Made by a program: the position numbers and the translations under genes. 64,000 nucleotides of DNA, taken from the NCBI GenBank assembly GCA_030248195.1, contig JASAND010021278.1, positions 1-64,000 of the forward strand, in the 5' to 3' direction. The notes under the pieces are model-generated. The model saw only the letters and a program-made list of their open reading frames with translations. It had not been told where the DNA came from and did no database searches. Position 1 is the stretch's first letter. Each line of letters opens with the position of its first letter. Of this stretch, positions 1 through 11,524 are shown piece after piece. The DNA is from Trissonchulus latispiculum. Its lineage: Eukaryota > Nematoda > Enoplea > Enoplida > Ironidae.

Positions 1-1758
1 AATTTGTTTCTCGTTAGCGAGATCGGGTGAGGGTAACAGTAAACGTTGACGTTATTTCTGCAGCACTAAGTTTCCGAGGAATAATTAGCATAGAACTTTA
101 TCATTTTTTGATACAGGGCTGGCATAAAATATGGCAGACCGAGCGCGCACATTTTTCCGGGCAATTACATTATCCATGGGGTTCACCTGTTTTCAGGTGC
201 CTCCATTGTCATCGTCTTTAACGGTTCAAAACGCAACTCCCTCAGCACTTTCCCATACAGTTTCAATGCAGACCGGTGCAAATTGTTAGGAAAGTTAAAC
301 CCAAATAAATTTTGGCATTGCAAATTTTTCTTTTATGCCGCCCCGTTTTGATGCTGCAATTCGGAAGGGGACAGGTTATGTCGGCATAGTGGGGCGAGGG
401 TTGCCTCTCCTGGTGCGATGGGGCCGGAGTTTTGTCGTTTTGGGAGCGGTCAGCATTTTCTTAGACCTTGCCAATACCCCGTGGTGCCATTGGGAAGCCA
501 AGTCGTGCCGCGGGTAGAGTACCACAAACGTCGGACCCTAATCTCAATTTATCAACCCTTTTGGCTGGCAGTCCTCAAGGTTCTTTAAATCATTCCACGT
601 CAGACAGAGATTCAGTTTATGGGTATGTCCAGTCACAGCTAGAAAACTTAGATGACGGAGTATAAGAGGAAGCTGGTTATATTTCTCAGCCCTCTGTTCA
701 GAATCTTATTGAGAGAAATCCGCCTCAACGATCTAGAACTAAACTATATTTACAAATTCCGAGTAAACCTTTGGGTATTTTTCAACGCACCGCCCCCAAC
801 AGCATTTCTGACCCCCTCAACCTTTCACTTTGCGTGTGAATCCACATGTCACGGTTAATTCATGTCATAAGACCTTCTATCTATATCTTCTCGCATGCAG
901 GCAACTGATTATTTTCTCTACCAGCCCAAGGAATCCGTCTGCGGATTAAAGCAGCCGCGCTCTTCTGCTCCTCCGGTTCTCTCAAGGACTGTCGTGGTGG
1001 GGGTCATGGCCACTGCTGGGCGTGCTTGTCCTCAGGACGGCCAGGTTCTATTGGCAGTGGCTCCTGCAATCCCCCCACCGGTAACGAGTTAAATCTTGTA
1101 CGCCACCTCTAGCTCCTTTTTCAGGATAGCCTGCCCCTCCGCCGACATTAAAGACCCTGTGTGGGATATTACCTATTAGGGCACTAGTAGCTAGCTGCGC
1201 AGCAGCGCAGCACTGAAAATTACATGTAGTGTTATCTTCATATGCGTAGCATAGAGTATATTCTATTTGATGAAATTGTACAACTTTGAGTTATTTCGAC
1301 AATTGTCTTATTCATGAATGATAAAAGTGATTTCTTTTTGGATTAGCTACGCCGCTAGTACAAAGTATATATGAGTGAGAAAGTGCAAGTTTCAGCCCAG
1401 TTGGTTGGAGTGTCAGCGAAGTTGGGGTCGGGTGTTCCACGAGTGGGTAGGTGTTGCTGAGTGAAGGTTTAGGTATTTGGGAGCGGGTAACGCCCTCCCC
1501 TGTGTACTTTGTATCCGCTTATTGTGCTCTCTTGTATTTTACATTAGTTTCGTATGGTTATTCTAGAATTGGTATGAGCGTTTTGTATTTGGTACAGTAA
1601 AGTCTAGCGGTATTTAGTTTATCAGCTTTAGGGACGGTCGCTTAGGGCCCATAGGTGCTTCCATCTTAACTTACTCGCTAACCTACGATATTCTCGCATC
1701 TTCTCTTAATCGGCTAGGACTAGACATCACACACTGAGTACCTACTTGCAATCATTTA
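1..1758. other. Left-edge region without a supportable gene
   Basis: I see only short open frames (up to about 70 codons) with no recognisable motif, no chain of phase-compatible splice sites and no long repeat. The GC content is somewhat higher than in the large introns further right, which might mean old transposon remains, but nothing can be named. Confidence 0.5.
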
Positions 1759-2483
1759 GCAAGAGTGCATAATTACACTATATATTAGAAGAAGAGTAAG
1801 CCACTAGAGGGCTTCTCTTCTTGGCATTGCGTAACGGTGCTCCGACCACAATACGCGAATGTTCCCCCGTTTGGTGGGGGGGTCGACAAGCATACCCCCT
1901 CCCCGTTTGGTGGGGGGGTATGCAAAAGGGGTCCCCGTTTGGTGGGGGGGTATACAAAAGGGGTCCCCGTTTGGTGGGGGGGTAGGCAGAACGGGGTCCC
2001 CGTTTGGGGGGGTCGCCAAGTCAGGCTGAAATTGGCTGAATCTGATTGGCTGTTGGCGACCCCCCCAAACGGGGACCTCTGTTGCCTACCCCCCCCCCCC
2101 AACCAAACGGGGACCCCTTTTGCATACCCCCCCACCAAACGGGGACCCCCTTTGCATACCCCCCCACCAAACGGGGACCGTTTTTCAAATAGAACAATAA
2201 CTACCGTAATCCTCTGCTATACCCCCCCCCCCCCCCCAACGGGGAGGGGGTGGCTGCAATATGATTGGCACTTGGCTACCCCCCCCCACCAAACGGGGAC
2301 CTCTTTTCTGCTACCCCCCCCCACCAAACGGAGGGGGGTATGCTTTGTCGAAGAGAGCTACCCCCCACCAAACGGGGGAACATTCGCGTATTGTGGTCGG
2401 AGCACCGTTACGCAATGCCAAGAAGAGAAACCCTCTAGTGGCTTACTCTTCTTCTTATATATAGTGCAATTATGCACTCTTGC
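1759..2483. repeat. Fold-back element with internal G-rich minisatellite
   Basis: The two ends are inverted copies of each other over roughly 125 bp. The left arm begins GCAAGAGTGCATAATT and runs through a stretch containing GCGTAACGGTGCTCCG; the same sequence occurs reversed and complemented at about 2360-2483. Between the arms lie repeats of about 20-30 bp built on CCCCGTTTGGTGGGGGG. They read one way in the left half (about 1866-2010) and the other way in the right half (about 2060-2370), so the interior is itself an inverted array. Long open frames here are translations of the repeat, not genes. The structure fits a fold-back or long-TIR transposon. No target duplication was identified. 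Confidence 0.75.
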
Positions 2484-2979
2484 ATTTAGTGAAGTCCAAC
2501 ACAGTTTATTATTGAGGTACACACACAGTACTTCACACCTGAAAGACTTCAAGCCGACTATCACGTACGTAAATAGACAAAAAACCCCGCAAGATTCACG
2601 GTACTCCTGCTACTATGGAGGCGAAAGACATTTCTGTTTCGAGTTTTGATGCTGGTTCATTTCGTTATCATTTGGGAGTTTTGCCGGATGTCCCCCTACG
2701 ACCCAAAATGTGCTTTTTTGATTACTGGCTGCTTCAGTTCGAGAAGCTGTGGCAGTTCACTTTATCCCATCGGACCAATGGGGTAGCGAACTCTGGAACA
2801 AATTACCGGAAAAGCACAAATTTTTGCCTCCAAAAGCGGACCAAAGATGGTGCAGTCATGGGAGTCTTGTGACATTGTTTAAATTTCAGATTCCAAAACG
2901 TCAGCTGTCTGCTCGTGATCATCTAGTTTGGCTTGAACAACATTTGAAAGATGTTCTTACCCGGTGAGATGATGAAAAA

Positions 2980-3120
2980 TTGAAAAACGTGGGGGTTCCG
3001 GGTAAATCATTCGGCGCCGAGGTCACCCGAAAAGTGTTGACAAATATCCTATGCGGGCTTCCTCTGGTTATCGGAATGCATAGCTTTAGGGTGGGTGGAC
3101 TACGTAGGACAGCCTACATC
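2980..3120 (+). pseudogene. Possible tyrosine-recombinase C-terminal remnant
   Basis: A short open stretch ends in a local motif reading MHSFRVGG at about 3076-3099. This resembles the H-x-x-R box of tyrosine recombinases of DIRS and Crypton elements, which is often written HSFR-x-G. Upstream open frames at about 2604-2967 in other phases could be further debris of the same element. There is no catalytic tyrosine I can place and no intact domain, so this is only a weak resemblance. Confidence 0.25.
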
Positions 3121-3298
3121 TCCATTACAGCACTACACCGACTATTATCAGCAGTTTCCTGGACATCCAAATTATCGGTCAATGTCCCCACCTACACCTA
3201 ATAATGGTTATGCGCGGTTTCAGCATAACACTCAGTAATCAGCAAAGTCTGTCCTCGTTATTCTCATCAAATTTGGGGGGCTACAGTCATACCTGATC

Positions 3299-3650
3299 AA
3301 ATTTCACTGACCCTTGTGGAAGCAAATTTGGGTACCCCTTGTGAGAGCGATTTTACTTAAGCGTACTTTTGAAAGCGATTTTTAAGCGTTTTTAACGGTT
3401 TTTAACGAAAAACAGCTATTGTTTAGCTAAAACATCGTTTTTCGGACGCTTATTAGCGAAAAATAGTTATTTTTAATGAAAAATTCCGGCGTAGCCGGAA
3501 AATTTTGCGAAATTTTAGTCGTAAAACCTATTTTTTGGGCAATTTTCTTACCCCTTGTGAGAGCAATTTCGAGACCCCTTGTGGGCGACTTCGCGGTGGG
3601 GGGGGGGTAAATTCCCCCCCCCTTCCCCCCCTTGTCCACCTGTGGCTACA
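3299..3650 (+). repeat. Dispersed repeat family copy 1 (CCCCTTGTG repeat)
   Basis: The segment carries several spaced copies of ACCCCTTGTG, a GCGAAAAATAGTTATT stretch, the imperfect palindrome ATTCCGGCGTAGCCGGAA and a C-run followed by TTGTCCACCTGTG. The same order of motifs appears reversed and complemented at about 63735-64000, so this is a dispersed repeat present at least twice. It has no coding potential. Family and transposition mechanism are unknown. Confidence 0.65.
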
Positions 3651-4042
3651 GTCCTAGTCAATCTGTCAAAAACATGGAAGTTACAGTTGCGCCTTCATTT
3701 TCAGGCGGGGCCTCCGATTCTTTTCAGACTTCAATTCAGTTAAATTCACTTATGAATTCCCTACGTCTAAATTTTGTACATTCTTCAGATTCCAACTGGT
3801 GGGTCAAACCACAGTCCTTCAAATTCCGGCGGCTCCTCTTTCCACTCCTGCGAGTACTACCCATGAGTAAGCAAATAAAATGCTTTCTCAATTTCAAGTT
3901 GGCGGTATTCGTCCGGGGAGGTGAAGCATTTAACAAAATGGGGGATTCCTCGGGTCCCGTACATAAAGTGGACCAGTCCTCAGACACTCAGATAGGTTTT
4001 TGACACTTTAAAATATTTTTTCCATGAAAACGAAATTCTGCT

Positions 4043-4135
4043 TTGTGCGGGTGTACTCAAAATGGTGGAAAATTTTCTACTGAACTTAACACTTGTGCTT
4101 GTCGAAAGTTCAAAGGCAATCGATGTCAGAATCAT
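4043..4135 (+). pseudogene. Possible orphan EGF-like exon fragment
   Basis: One frame reads CTQNGGKFSTELNTCACRK followed by FKGNRCQ. This has the spacing of the last four cysteines of an EGF domain (C, C-x-C, then G-x-x-C). I could not find a donor after it or a partner exon, and the half-domain could be chance. It lies 4 kb upstream of the arrestin gene and on the opposite strand from the large EGF gene. Confidence 0.25.
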
Positions 4136-4695
4136 TTTTGTTTTGTACCTCTCAAATTTATTGGATACCTGAAAATTAGCTATTACCTTTTTTGGAAGTC
4201 AATCGAGGCCTTTTCCGTTGGTAGCCATTGTGTTTTCGTATGTTATGGAATCTAACTAAGCTAGTGTTGTGGTTTCTATCATTTGTACTAACCTCCCAGT
4301 TACAATTAAAGCTGATTGGGACTCCAAACTATCGACCTTCATATTGGACCTTCCCCATTCTTTTTATACATTCTAATATCTCAGTAGGACTTCAATTAAG
4401 GAATCAATTTTTCTTCCGATTTAGGTGGCCCTATTAGATTACTGTAGGTACGCCATTCATTGTATTGTGAGAAATCTACGAAAAGTACTTGTGGGAAAAG
4501 AGCTTAAACATCCTTTACAACAGTAAATTGCTACAATTATAAGAATTACCAGCTAAGTTAACCAGACTGTAGCTTTTTGCTGAAGTTCTTTTTACGGAAA
4601 GCTTCAATGCATTTCCCCTTCCAATGATGGATTTGATTCTTTCTGCTACAATAAACTACATCATAAGGTGCCTGCCTCAAAATAATTAATATCAG

Positions 4696-5512
4696 GGGCC
4701 CGTTGCATAAAACTTTCAATAGGTCAATAGGTCCAATAGGCAATAGGTAAATAGGCTGTGAGCGTTGCATAAAACTAATTTTCAATTACAATAGGCAATA
4801 GGCAATTTTTACAGTTTAATAGGCGATTTCAATAGGCGAGCGTTGCATAAAACTCGAGCAATTTTAATACCTATTAAATTTCACCTATAGAATCAGTTAA
4901 ATTTTCGAATTATCAAGGAAGATAATTTGTTTCCAATTATAAATGCTTCTATGAGCTATTCAGCAGTTTGCTTCGGCAAAATGGATGAAAAATAGAAACA
5001 TAGGCTGCCGTCAATGTCTGCAAAGCAAAACCATAGAGGCAAATTTTGACAGTGGCTTCACGCGAAAACTAAACCGCATTAATTTTAAAAATTTTAAATT
5101 AAAACATGTAATAAAATGCATGCAAACGTTAAGTATAAATAAGTAAACAAACCAAGTTCTTGTGAAAACTTATTGTTTGATCTTTCATATTATTTTATTG
5201 TTTCCGATTATTTTTGTTTTGTTATTATTGCTTACCGTTGTAAGATTATTTTATCGACGTTTCGCTTCATTTAACAGTTATCGTTTCATTAAGACCTATC
5301 GTGTGAATATATATACAGTGCAACTATAGACTATACATAACAAAATGAGCTGTTTTAATAGGTACCTATTGTTTTCGTCGTCAATAGCTATGAAAAATGA
5401 GCCTATGACAAATAGTGTTTTATGCAACGCGTTTTAATAGGGCCTATTGCCTATTGTTCCATATAGCCTATTGTAATTTACTTATGAAAAATGTTTTTAT
5501 GCAACAGGGCCC
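4696..5512. mobile_element. TIR element, tandem copy 1 of 3
   Basis: The copy starts GGGCCCGTTGCATAAAAC and ends with the near inverse, ...TTTTTATGCAACAGGGCCC. It is 817 bp and non-coding. GTTGCATAAAAC recurs inside the left end (near 4763 and 4846), and short AATAGG/CAATAGG motifs are scattered through both subterminal parts, as in the transposase-binding regions of TIR transposons. AG sits just outside both termini. No transposase is encoded, so it would be non-autonomous. The superfamily could not be assigned. Confidence 0.75.
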
Positions 5513-5514
5513 AG

Positions 5515-6356
5515 GGGCCCGTTGCATAAAACTTTCAATAGGTCAATAGGTCCAATAGGCAATAGGTAAATAGGCTGTGAGCGTTGCATAAAACTAATTT
5601 TCAATTACAATAGGCAATAGGCGATTTTTCCAATTTATTAGGCGATTTCAATAGGCGAGCGTTGCATAAAACCCGAGCAATTTTAATAGCTATTAAATTT
5701 CGCCTATAGAATCAGTTAAATTTTCGAATTATCAAAGAAGATGATTTGTTTCCATTTATAAGTGCGTCTACGAGCTATTCAGCAGAGTTTGCTTCCCCAA
5801 AATGGATGAAAAATAGAAACATAGGGTTCCGTCAATGTCTATTAAGCAAAGCCATGGAATAGAGGCAAACTTTGATAGTGGCTTCATGCGAAAACTAAAA
5901 CTAAACCGCATTAATTTTAAAATTTTAAATTAAAACATGTAATAAAATACATGCAAACGTTAAGTATATATATAAATATATATGTAAGTAAACAAACCAA
6001 GTTCTTGTGAAAACGTATTGTTTGATCTTTCATATTATTTTATTGTTTCCGATTATTTTTGTTTTGTTATTATTGCTTACCGTTGTAAGATTATTTTATC
6101 GACGTTTCGCTTCATTTAACAGTTATCGTTTCATTAAGACCTATCGTGTGAATATATATACAGTGCAACTATAGACTATACATAACAAAATGAGCTGTTT
6201 TAATAGGTACCTATTGTTTTCGTCGTCAATAGCTATGAAAAATGAGCCTATGACAAATAGTGTTTTATGCAACGCGTTTTAATAGGGCCTATTGCCTATT
6301 GTTCCATATAGCCTATTGTAATTTACTTATGAAAAATGTTTTATGCAACAGGGCCC
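5515..6356. mobile_element. TIR element, tandem copy 2 of 3
   Basis: This is an 842 bp copy of the preceding element in the same orientation, separated from it only by AG. Large stretches match copy 1 almost base for base, for example the block containing CGACGTTTCGCTTCATTTAA. It differs by small indels, including an extra TATATATAAATATATATG around 5966. Such close similarity in head-to-tail order suggests local tandem duplication more than three independent insertions. Confidence 0.75.
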
Positions 6357-6358
6357 AG

Positions 6359-7171
6359 GGGCCCGTTGCATAAAACTTTCAATAGGTCAATAGGTCCAAT
6401 AGGCAATAGGTAAATAGGCTGAGAGCGTTGCATAAAACTAATTTTCAATTACAATAGGCAATAGGCGATTTTTCCAATTTAATAGGCGATTTCGATAGGC
6501 GAGCGTTGCATAAAACTCGAGCAATTTTAATAGCTATTAAATTTCACCTATAGAATCATTTGATTTTCGAATTATCAAAGAGGATAATTTGTTTCCAATT
6601 ACATGTGCTTCTATGTGCTATTCAGCACAGTTTTCTTCGGTAAAAGGGATAAAAAATAGAAACATAGCGTGCCGTCAATGTCTAAAAAGCAAAACCATAG
6701 AGGCAAACTTTAACAGTGGCCTCACGCAAAATCTAAAACGCATTGATTTTAAAAATTTGAATTAAAACATGCAATAAAATGCAGGCAAACGTTAAGTATA
6801 AATAAACAAACCAAGTTCTTGTGAAAACACCCTATTGTTTGATGTTTCATATCATTCTATTGTTTCCAATTATTTTATTATTTCTGTTTATTATTGTTTA
6901 CTATTGTAACATTGTTTGCTCGATTTGCTCGTTGCGCTTCATTCAACAGTTATCGTTTCGTTAAGACCTATCGTATGATAGTGCAATTACTATACACAAT
7001 AAATCAGCTAATTTTAATAAGTACATATTGATTTCATTGCCAATAGGTATGAAAAATGAGCCTATGACAAATAGTGTTTTATGCAACGCATTTTAATAGG
7101 GCCTATTGCCTATTTCTCCAAATTGCCTATTGTTATTTACTTATGAAAATTGTTTTTATGCAACAGGGCCC
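6359..7171. mobile_element. TIR element, tandem copy 3 of 3
   Basis: This is the third head-to-tail copy (813 bp), again preceded and followed by AG. It has the same GGGCCCGTTGCATAAAAC terminus and inverse right end, but its middle (about 6560-7010) is clearly more diverged than that of copies 1 and 2. Copies 1 and 2 are therefore the younger pair. Confidence 0.75.
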
Positions 7172-8120
7172 AGGGTGGAAGTCACTAGATGTAGGTATTA
7201 TTTGATCCAGATATTCGAGGTGGCATTTTCATGATTGCGCATCGATTTACAGGAGGAAACAATCTACAAATTCATGTATACATTGCATATATTCTCTACC
7301 CCACTCTAGTCAGAGTTTGTTGAGGCTATTCGTGAATACGTACAATGCAGAATCCATCCTTCGAAACCGTACAATTACGATTTCCTCGGTTCCCTAATTA
7401 TGCTGTAGCAGTTTGATTATGGATCCACCGTTAACGGAAATGAAGTATCTAAGCAACTATCTCAGTGAACTAATTTAGTTAGTACTTAATAGTTCTTTCA
7501 TTAGAAACAGATGTTCTGTAGCTGTTGAATGTCCTGCTATTTACCTAAGCTTCATTTTATTGAGTGGTGCTTATGCCATTAGATCCGCCTAAAGCAGACT
7601 AATCCAACAGTTATCGCGCACTTAAAAGAATGTCACAGAGAGACCAGAACACGTGTGTTACCTGTATGAATTCTGGCGGTCCTAACGAGAGTCTGGCTAT
7701 TTCTGAGAAAAAATCTTAGTGACCATGCAGCTGGCGGGATGAGGTCGGGTTCTGTGAAGAGGACGGCGGACAACCCCCACTCTAGCACACAAACTTAATG
7801 CATAGTAGAGTCGTCGTCTGCCTGTCGTAATGTTTCGAAAACAGTTTTAAAGCAGATGATCGCTGGAAACTTTGATAGTCACAAATGTGACGGTTCCAAT
7901 AAAACAGAAATGATTCTGGTCATCAGCTGCTTTCCCCAAAGTATATTCTTCGCTACTCATTTGCCGAGAAAAATGAAATGTGAAAAACTGAGAAAAGGAC
8001 ATGAACTGGCAACAGAAATATAACTTGTCAGCATGATCAGTGCTTACTGATAAGAGAACCACTGTCTTTTAGACTTTATAAAAAAATTTGTTGAAAGTTT
8101 TAGATTTTTGATTAATTAGA
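7172..8120. other. Upstream region of the arrestin gene
   Basis: No gene is visible. TATAAAA occurs at 8077-8083, about 40 bp before the arrestin start codon. Directly before that codon the sequence TTTTTGATTAATTAG looks like a splice acceptor. The coding exon may therefore be preceded by a 5'-untranslated intron or receive a spliced leader; sequence alone cannot decide between these and a TATA promoter. Confidence 0.35.
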
Positions 8121-9734
8121 ATGGGAAAGCTGAATGGCCTGGTCATTGAGCTTACTGAAAACCCTAAGGGTGTCGGTGTATGCTATGCTGGTCAACAGAT
8201 TGCTGGCCGCGTAATTGTTGATTTAAAGGAAAGCATGCAAATGAAAAATATTCGCGTTCAACTAAATGGACGAGCCTACACAAAGTGGACCGAACACAGA
8301 ACCACCAAGAAAAGAAGTAAAAAGGGAAATAGCCGTAAACGTCATACCGAGAGATACAGTGCTGAAGAATGCTACGTGAAAGAGGAAGTAGTTGTCTTTG
8401 GAAAAAAGCACGGAGAGTCTGGCACAAATCCTTCCTTACCTGCTGGCCGACACCAATATATGTTCAACTTTTTGCTGCCGCAAAATTGCCCTTCCTCATT
8501 CGAAGGTGAGTTTTATGGCAATATCAGATACATCCTGACAGCCACCATTGATCGACCCTGGAGATTCAATCATGTCAGTAAGACGCCCATATGTGTAGTT
8601 GGCCTGATTGATCTCAACTTGGATCCATCCTATGGTCAACCTTTGGAAATGAATGATGGAAAAACACTCGGAGTCATGTGCTGTGGCTCTGGGCAAATCC
8701 AGTACGTATAGGGTGTACTCTTTAGTTTAGTGCTGTAGTATTGATGAGTCAACGGAAATTTAAACACTGCTTTAAGTGCTACTAGATGAATGTCAAGGCG
8801 TCATAATTTGTAGATGTAATTTATGTTCATAGTTTGCCTGAAATGTGCAAAGATAGAGTAAAGCCAGTTGAAGTGTTCACACTAAACAGCTGATCTTGAT
8901 TCGTGCTAGCTTTGTCCCAGAACCTGAAAGCAATTATGTCCATTTCACTACATTGAAACTAGAGGTCCTTGAAGGACTTGAAACATGAAATTATAAGTGA
9001 ATCGAAAAGGCACACATCGTTCTCCTAGAGCACAGTGCTTCTGGTTTTTCCGACTTGAAACATTAGCACTGATTCTAGACTAGGTCGCGAAACATCTCAA
9101 TCTACAGAGTAAGCAAAATTTAAAATTTTGCAGCGAGGACATTGTAAACACTATAATGAGTTTAAAATTTTAAGTGACTTCTCACCGCTACTAATAGTGG
9201 TGAGAAGTTACTTAAACTAATAGCTAACAAAAAGTTTAAAGTAGCTTATTAATGATAACAATAGACTGTGGAAATTGCCAATGTATAGGCCTATGTGGCA
9301 AACCGTTTCTTATTTCAAGGCAAGATGTCATGTTGCCTAAGCGTGGATTTGTACCGGGTGAAGTATTCGACTTCACTGTTAACATCAACAACGAAAGCAG
9401 TCGCAAGATTAACAGGGTCACTGCAGCAATCATACAGTATGTTTGCTATAGCGCCTCCCATCTCGGTCGGTGGCGCACTCGAGAATCCAAACGTAGTCTG
9501 TATCAGCATTGCAATAATCAAGCTATTCAAGAAGGCAATAATCGGGAAGTCCTCTTTTCCAACGTTCGCATCCCACCTGTGCCCCCAACGCTGGACACCT
9601 GTGGAATCATTAAGATTGCTTATCTACTGAAAGTGGAAACATCGCCATCAGGACCTTCTTTCTGCTTAGATACCAAACTGCCAATAGTAATTGGAACAGT
9701 GCCACTACGCCAGCTTAATGCTGGTATGCATTAA
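8121..9734 (+). CDS. Alpha-arrestin (arrestin domain-containing protein), short form
   Basis: There are two exons, 8121-8701 and 9320-9734, joined by a 618-bp GT-AG intron (donor GTACGT, acceptor TTTCAAG). They give 331 residues with the frame preserved across the junction. Residues 1 to about 165 form an arrestin N-type fold, with YAGQQIAGRVIVDL, LPAGRHQYMFNFLLP, PSSFEG and GNIRYILTATIDRPW as family hallmarks. After the linker PICVVGLIDLN and the CCGSGQI strand, exon 2 supplies the arrestin C-type domain (PKRGFVPGEVFDFTVNINN; ending PIVIGTVPLRQ). Family members act as cytoplasmic adaptors that link membrane cargo to ubiquitin ligases and trafficking. This one stops soon after the second domain and lacks the C-terminal PPxY motifs that usually recruit NEDD4-type ligases, so it may be an adaptor without direct ligase binding, or a further exon may be missing. 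A candidate AATAAA lies at 10250. Confidence 0.85.
9162..9217. repeat. Intronic hairpin in the arrestin gene
   Basis: AAGTGACTTCTCACC is followed, after a short loop, by GGTGAGAAGTTACTT, a nearly perfect inverted repeat of about 15 bp per arm in the arrestin intron. It may be a tiny TIR-element relic or a transcript hairpin. Confidence 0.55.
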
Positions 9735-10620
9735 TCTTGTGTATACTACTCAAGTGTCAAGATGATATAGTTATAGTCCAAAACTAGTTTCTTGTATATT
9801 AGTGTTTACTGTATACTTATTTATTTTACATATATAAAGTACATACTGATTAACTTCAATTGATTAATGCAGTATATACATAAATTTTGCGTTAATTATT
9901 CAATTAGATTCAATTCAGATTCCATTCAGCATTCAGTTCCATTAGCAAGCTTTAGGAGAAATGACTTTATTAAATTGCAACATTACAATGGATTAAAGAA
10001 CTGTAATATATGTTGTTTTCTAGAAAATAACTCAAACTTTAATAATGTTTAGGATTTTATACAAAATTAATGTATATACTTTTAGCTCGTCCGTCATATG
10101 AGATTTGCAAATTTGGAACCGTAAACATTCGTGAAGAAGACGATCAGCACACAAAGGGTAATCTGAATTTCGCACCGAAATATCCTTTCTTTTCCTCCAA
10201 GACAAAGCATTGACGACAAGTAAAGAGCTGGAAAGACCAAACCAAAGACAATAAAAGAAAATGAAACTAATTTTGTAGTGTAGTGTAATATTACTGCGTA
10301 GTATCTAGAAAGGTTTCATTTGCACAGTCCTTACCTAATTGTACATAAAATACCCTCACAAAAAGCATTCAATCTAAATGAAAATAGGTGTTGTCTGTTT
10401 ATTTTGTAAATTGTGTAACTGCAAATGTTTAAAAGTAAAGTTATGGCGATGTATTTGTATTTTTAGTAGGGGTTCGACACCACGAGGTGCCGATAGGGCG
10501 TTTCTGGTGTTTCTCTCCGTAGTACATATGCCAAAAGCAGACAAGCCGCGTAGAGACGAAGAAATACAAAACGTGTTGCTCATGCCAAGCCAGCGTACCG
10601 TTGTAACAATCTGCCCGGGG
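9735..10620. other. 3' flank of the arrestin gene
   Basis: This is AT-rich sequence with no supportable gene. The best polyadenylation hexamer, AATAAA at 10250-10255, is 516 bp after the arrestin stop codon and could end its 3' untranslated region. Nothing else is recognised. Confidence 0.4.
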
Positions 10621-10847
10621 AGGCTTTTTGTTTTATTCGGGGGGGGCGGGGGGCGGGGGGGGAGAAAAAGGGGGGTGAAAAATCTCTATGCGTGTTTTGT
10701 GGGGGGGGAATAAGAAAAGGCGCAAAAGGGGGGGGGGGGGGGGGCTTAGGCTTAAAAAGGGGAGAAGGAGGGTACGCTGCTCTGTTCTGTTCTGTTTTCT
10801 TTTTATGATGTATTGGATTGGGATGCGGAGATAAAAAGAGAAGGAAA
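10621..10847. other. G-homopolymer tract, possible assembly artefact
   Basis: Runs of 8 to 16 G residues interrupted by short A-rich words fill 10638-10745, ending immediately before a CTGTTCTGTTCTG repeat and the left LTR of the Gypsy element. The pattern is unlike the surrounding AT-rich DNA. It may be a genuine G-rich satellite or low-quality consensus at a contig join. Confidence 0.4.
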
Positions 10848-11524
10848 TGTAGCGCAGCCGGTGTAAACCGTTCCAAATCAGGATTCGTAGACCAACTGGC
10901 TACCCGACAAGTAATTGTCGGGGGCGCTGCCACACAATAGATAACGCGCCTGGCCGTCAGGATCCAGGCAGGGGAAGCCTCGCCAATTGTTGTAGTTGTT
11001 GATCCAACCTACCTAAGCTAACCAGCTAAACCTAACTACCAATATAACAAGACACAGTTAAATAATGCTTTAATAAACAGTACGTACATACGTGGGCGTA
11101 AGCCCTTACAGACAGTCAAACCCAGTTATACAATACATAAGAACAAACATTCAAACATACCTGTACAGTTACCCATTAGGGGGAGAGTAGGTGGAAATGG
11201 GAGGGACCCACCAAAACAGGTAAGCTGTTATAAGGGCGAACCCGGAGAGCCCTTAGAGAACACCGCTCTGTAAATAGAAAAGTAGACGACTGATGTGTTT
11301 GAGAGATTTGAAGGGAGACCCCCAAGTAGGCGGGGCTTAGGGAGACATACAGCGCCGCCAATACACCAGCCAGCGAATGGCTGACAAACACATAAGACAT
11401 TTGCAATCAATACAGGCAGGTAAGCTGCCAAAGTAAACAGAAACTAGACACGGAAGTAAATACACATAGGACAACAACATGACAATAATAGGGGGTAATT
11501 TGCATAATTACTCCTTACACTACA
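10848..11524 (-). repeat. 3' LTR of the large Gypsy element
   Basis: The repeat has TGTAG...CTACA ends. It matches the repeat at 20727-21393 with roughly seven substitutions and a few indels, including about ten bases near 11460 that are absent from the other copy. In minus-strand orientation this is the downstream LTR. Confidence 0.85.

Noticed and set aside
1837..2649. A 270-codon open frame over the fold-back element
   Set aside because: It is a translation of the G-rich minisatellite and the inverted arms, with Pro/Gly repeats that mirror frames on the other strand.
9252..9319. An ATG start at 9252 as a separate gene upstream of the second arrestin exon
   Set aside because: The arrestin domain continues in phase from 8701 to 9320, so 9252-9319 is intron that happens to be open.
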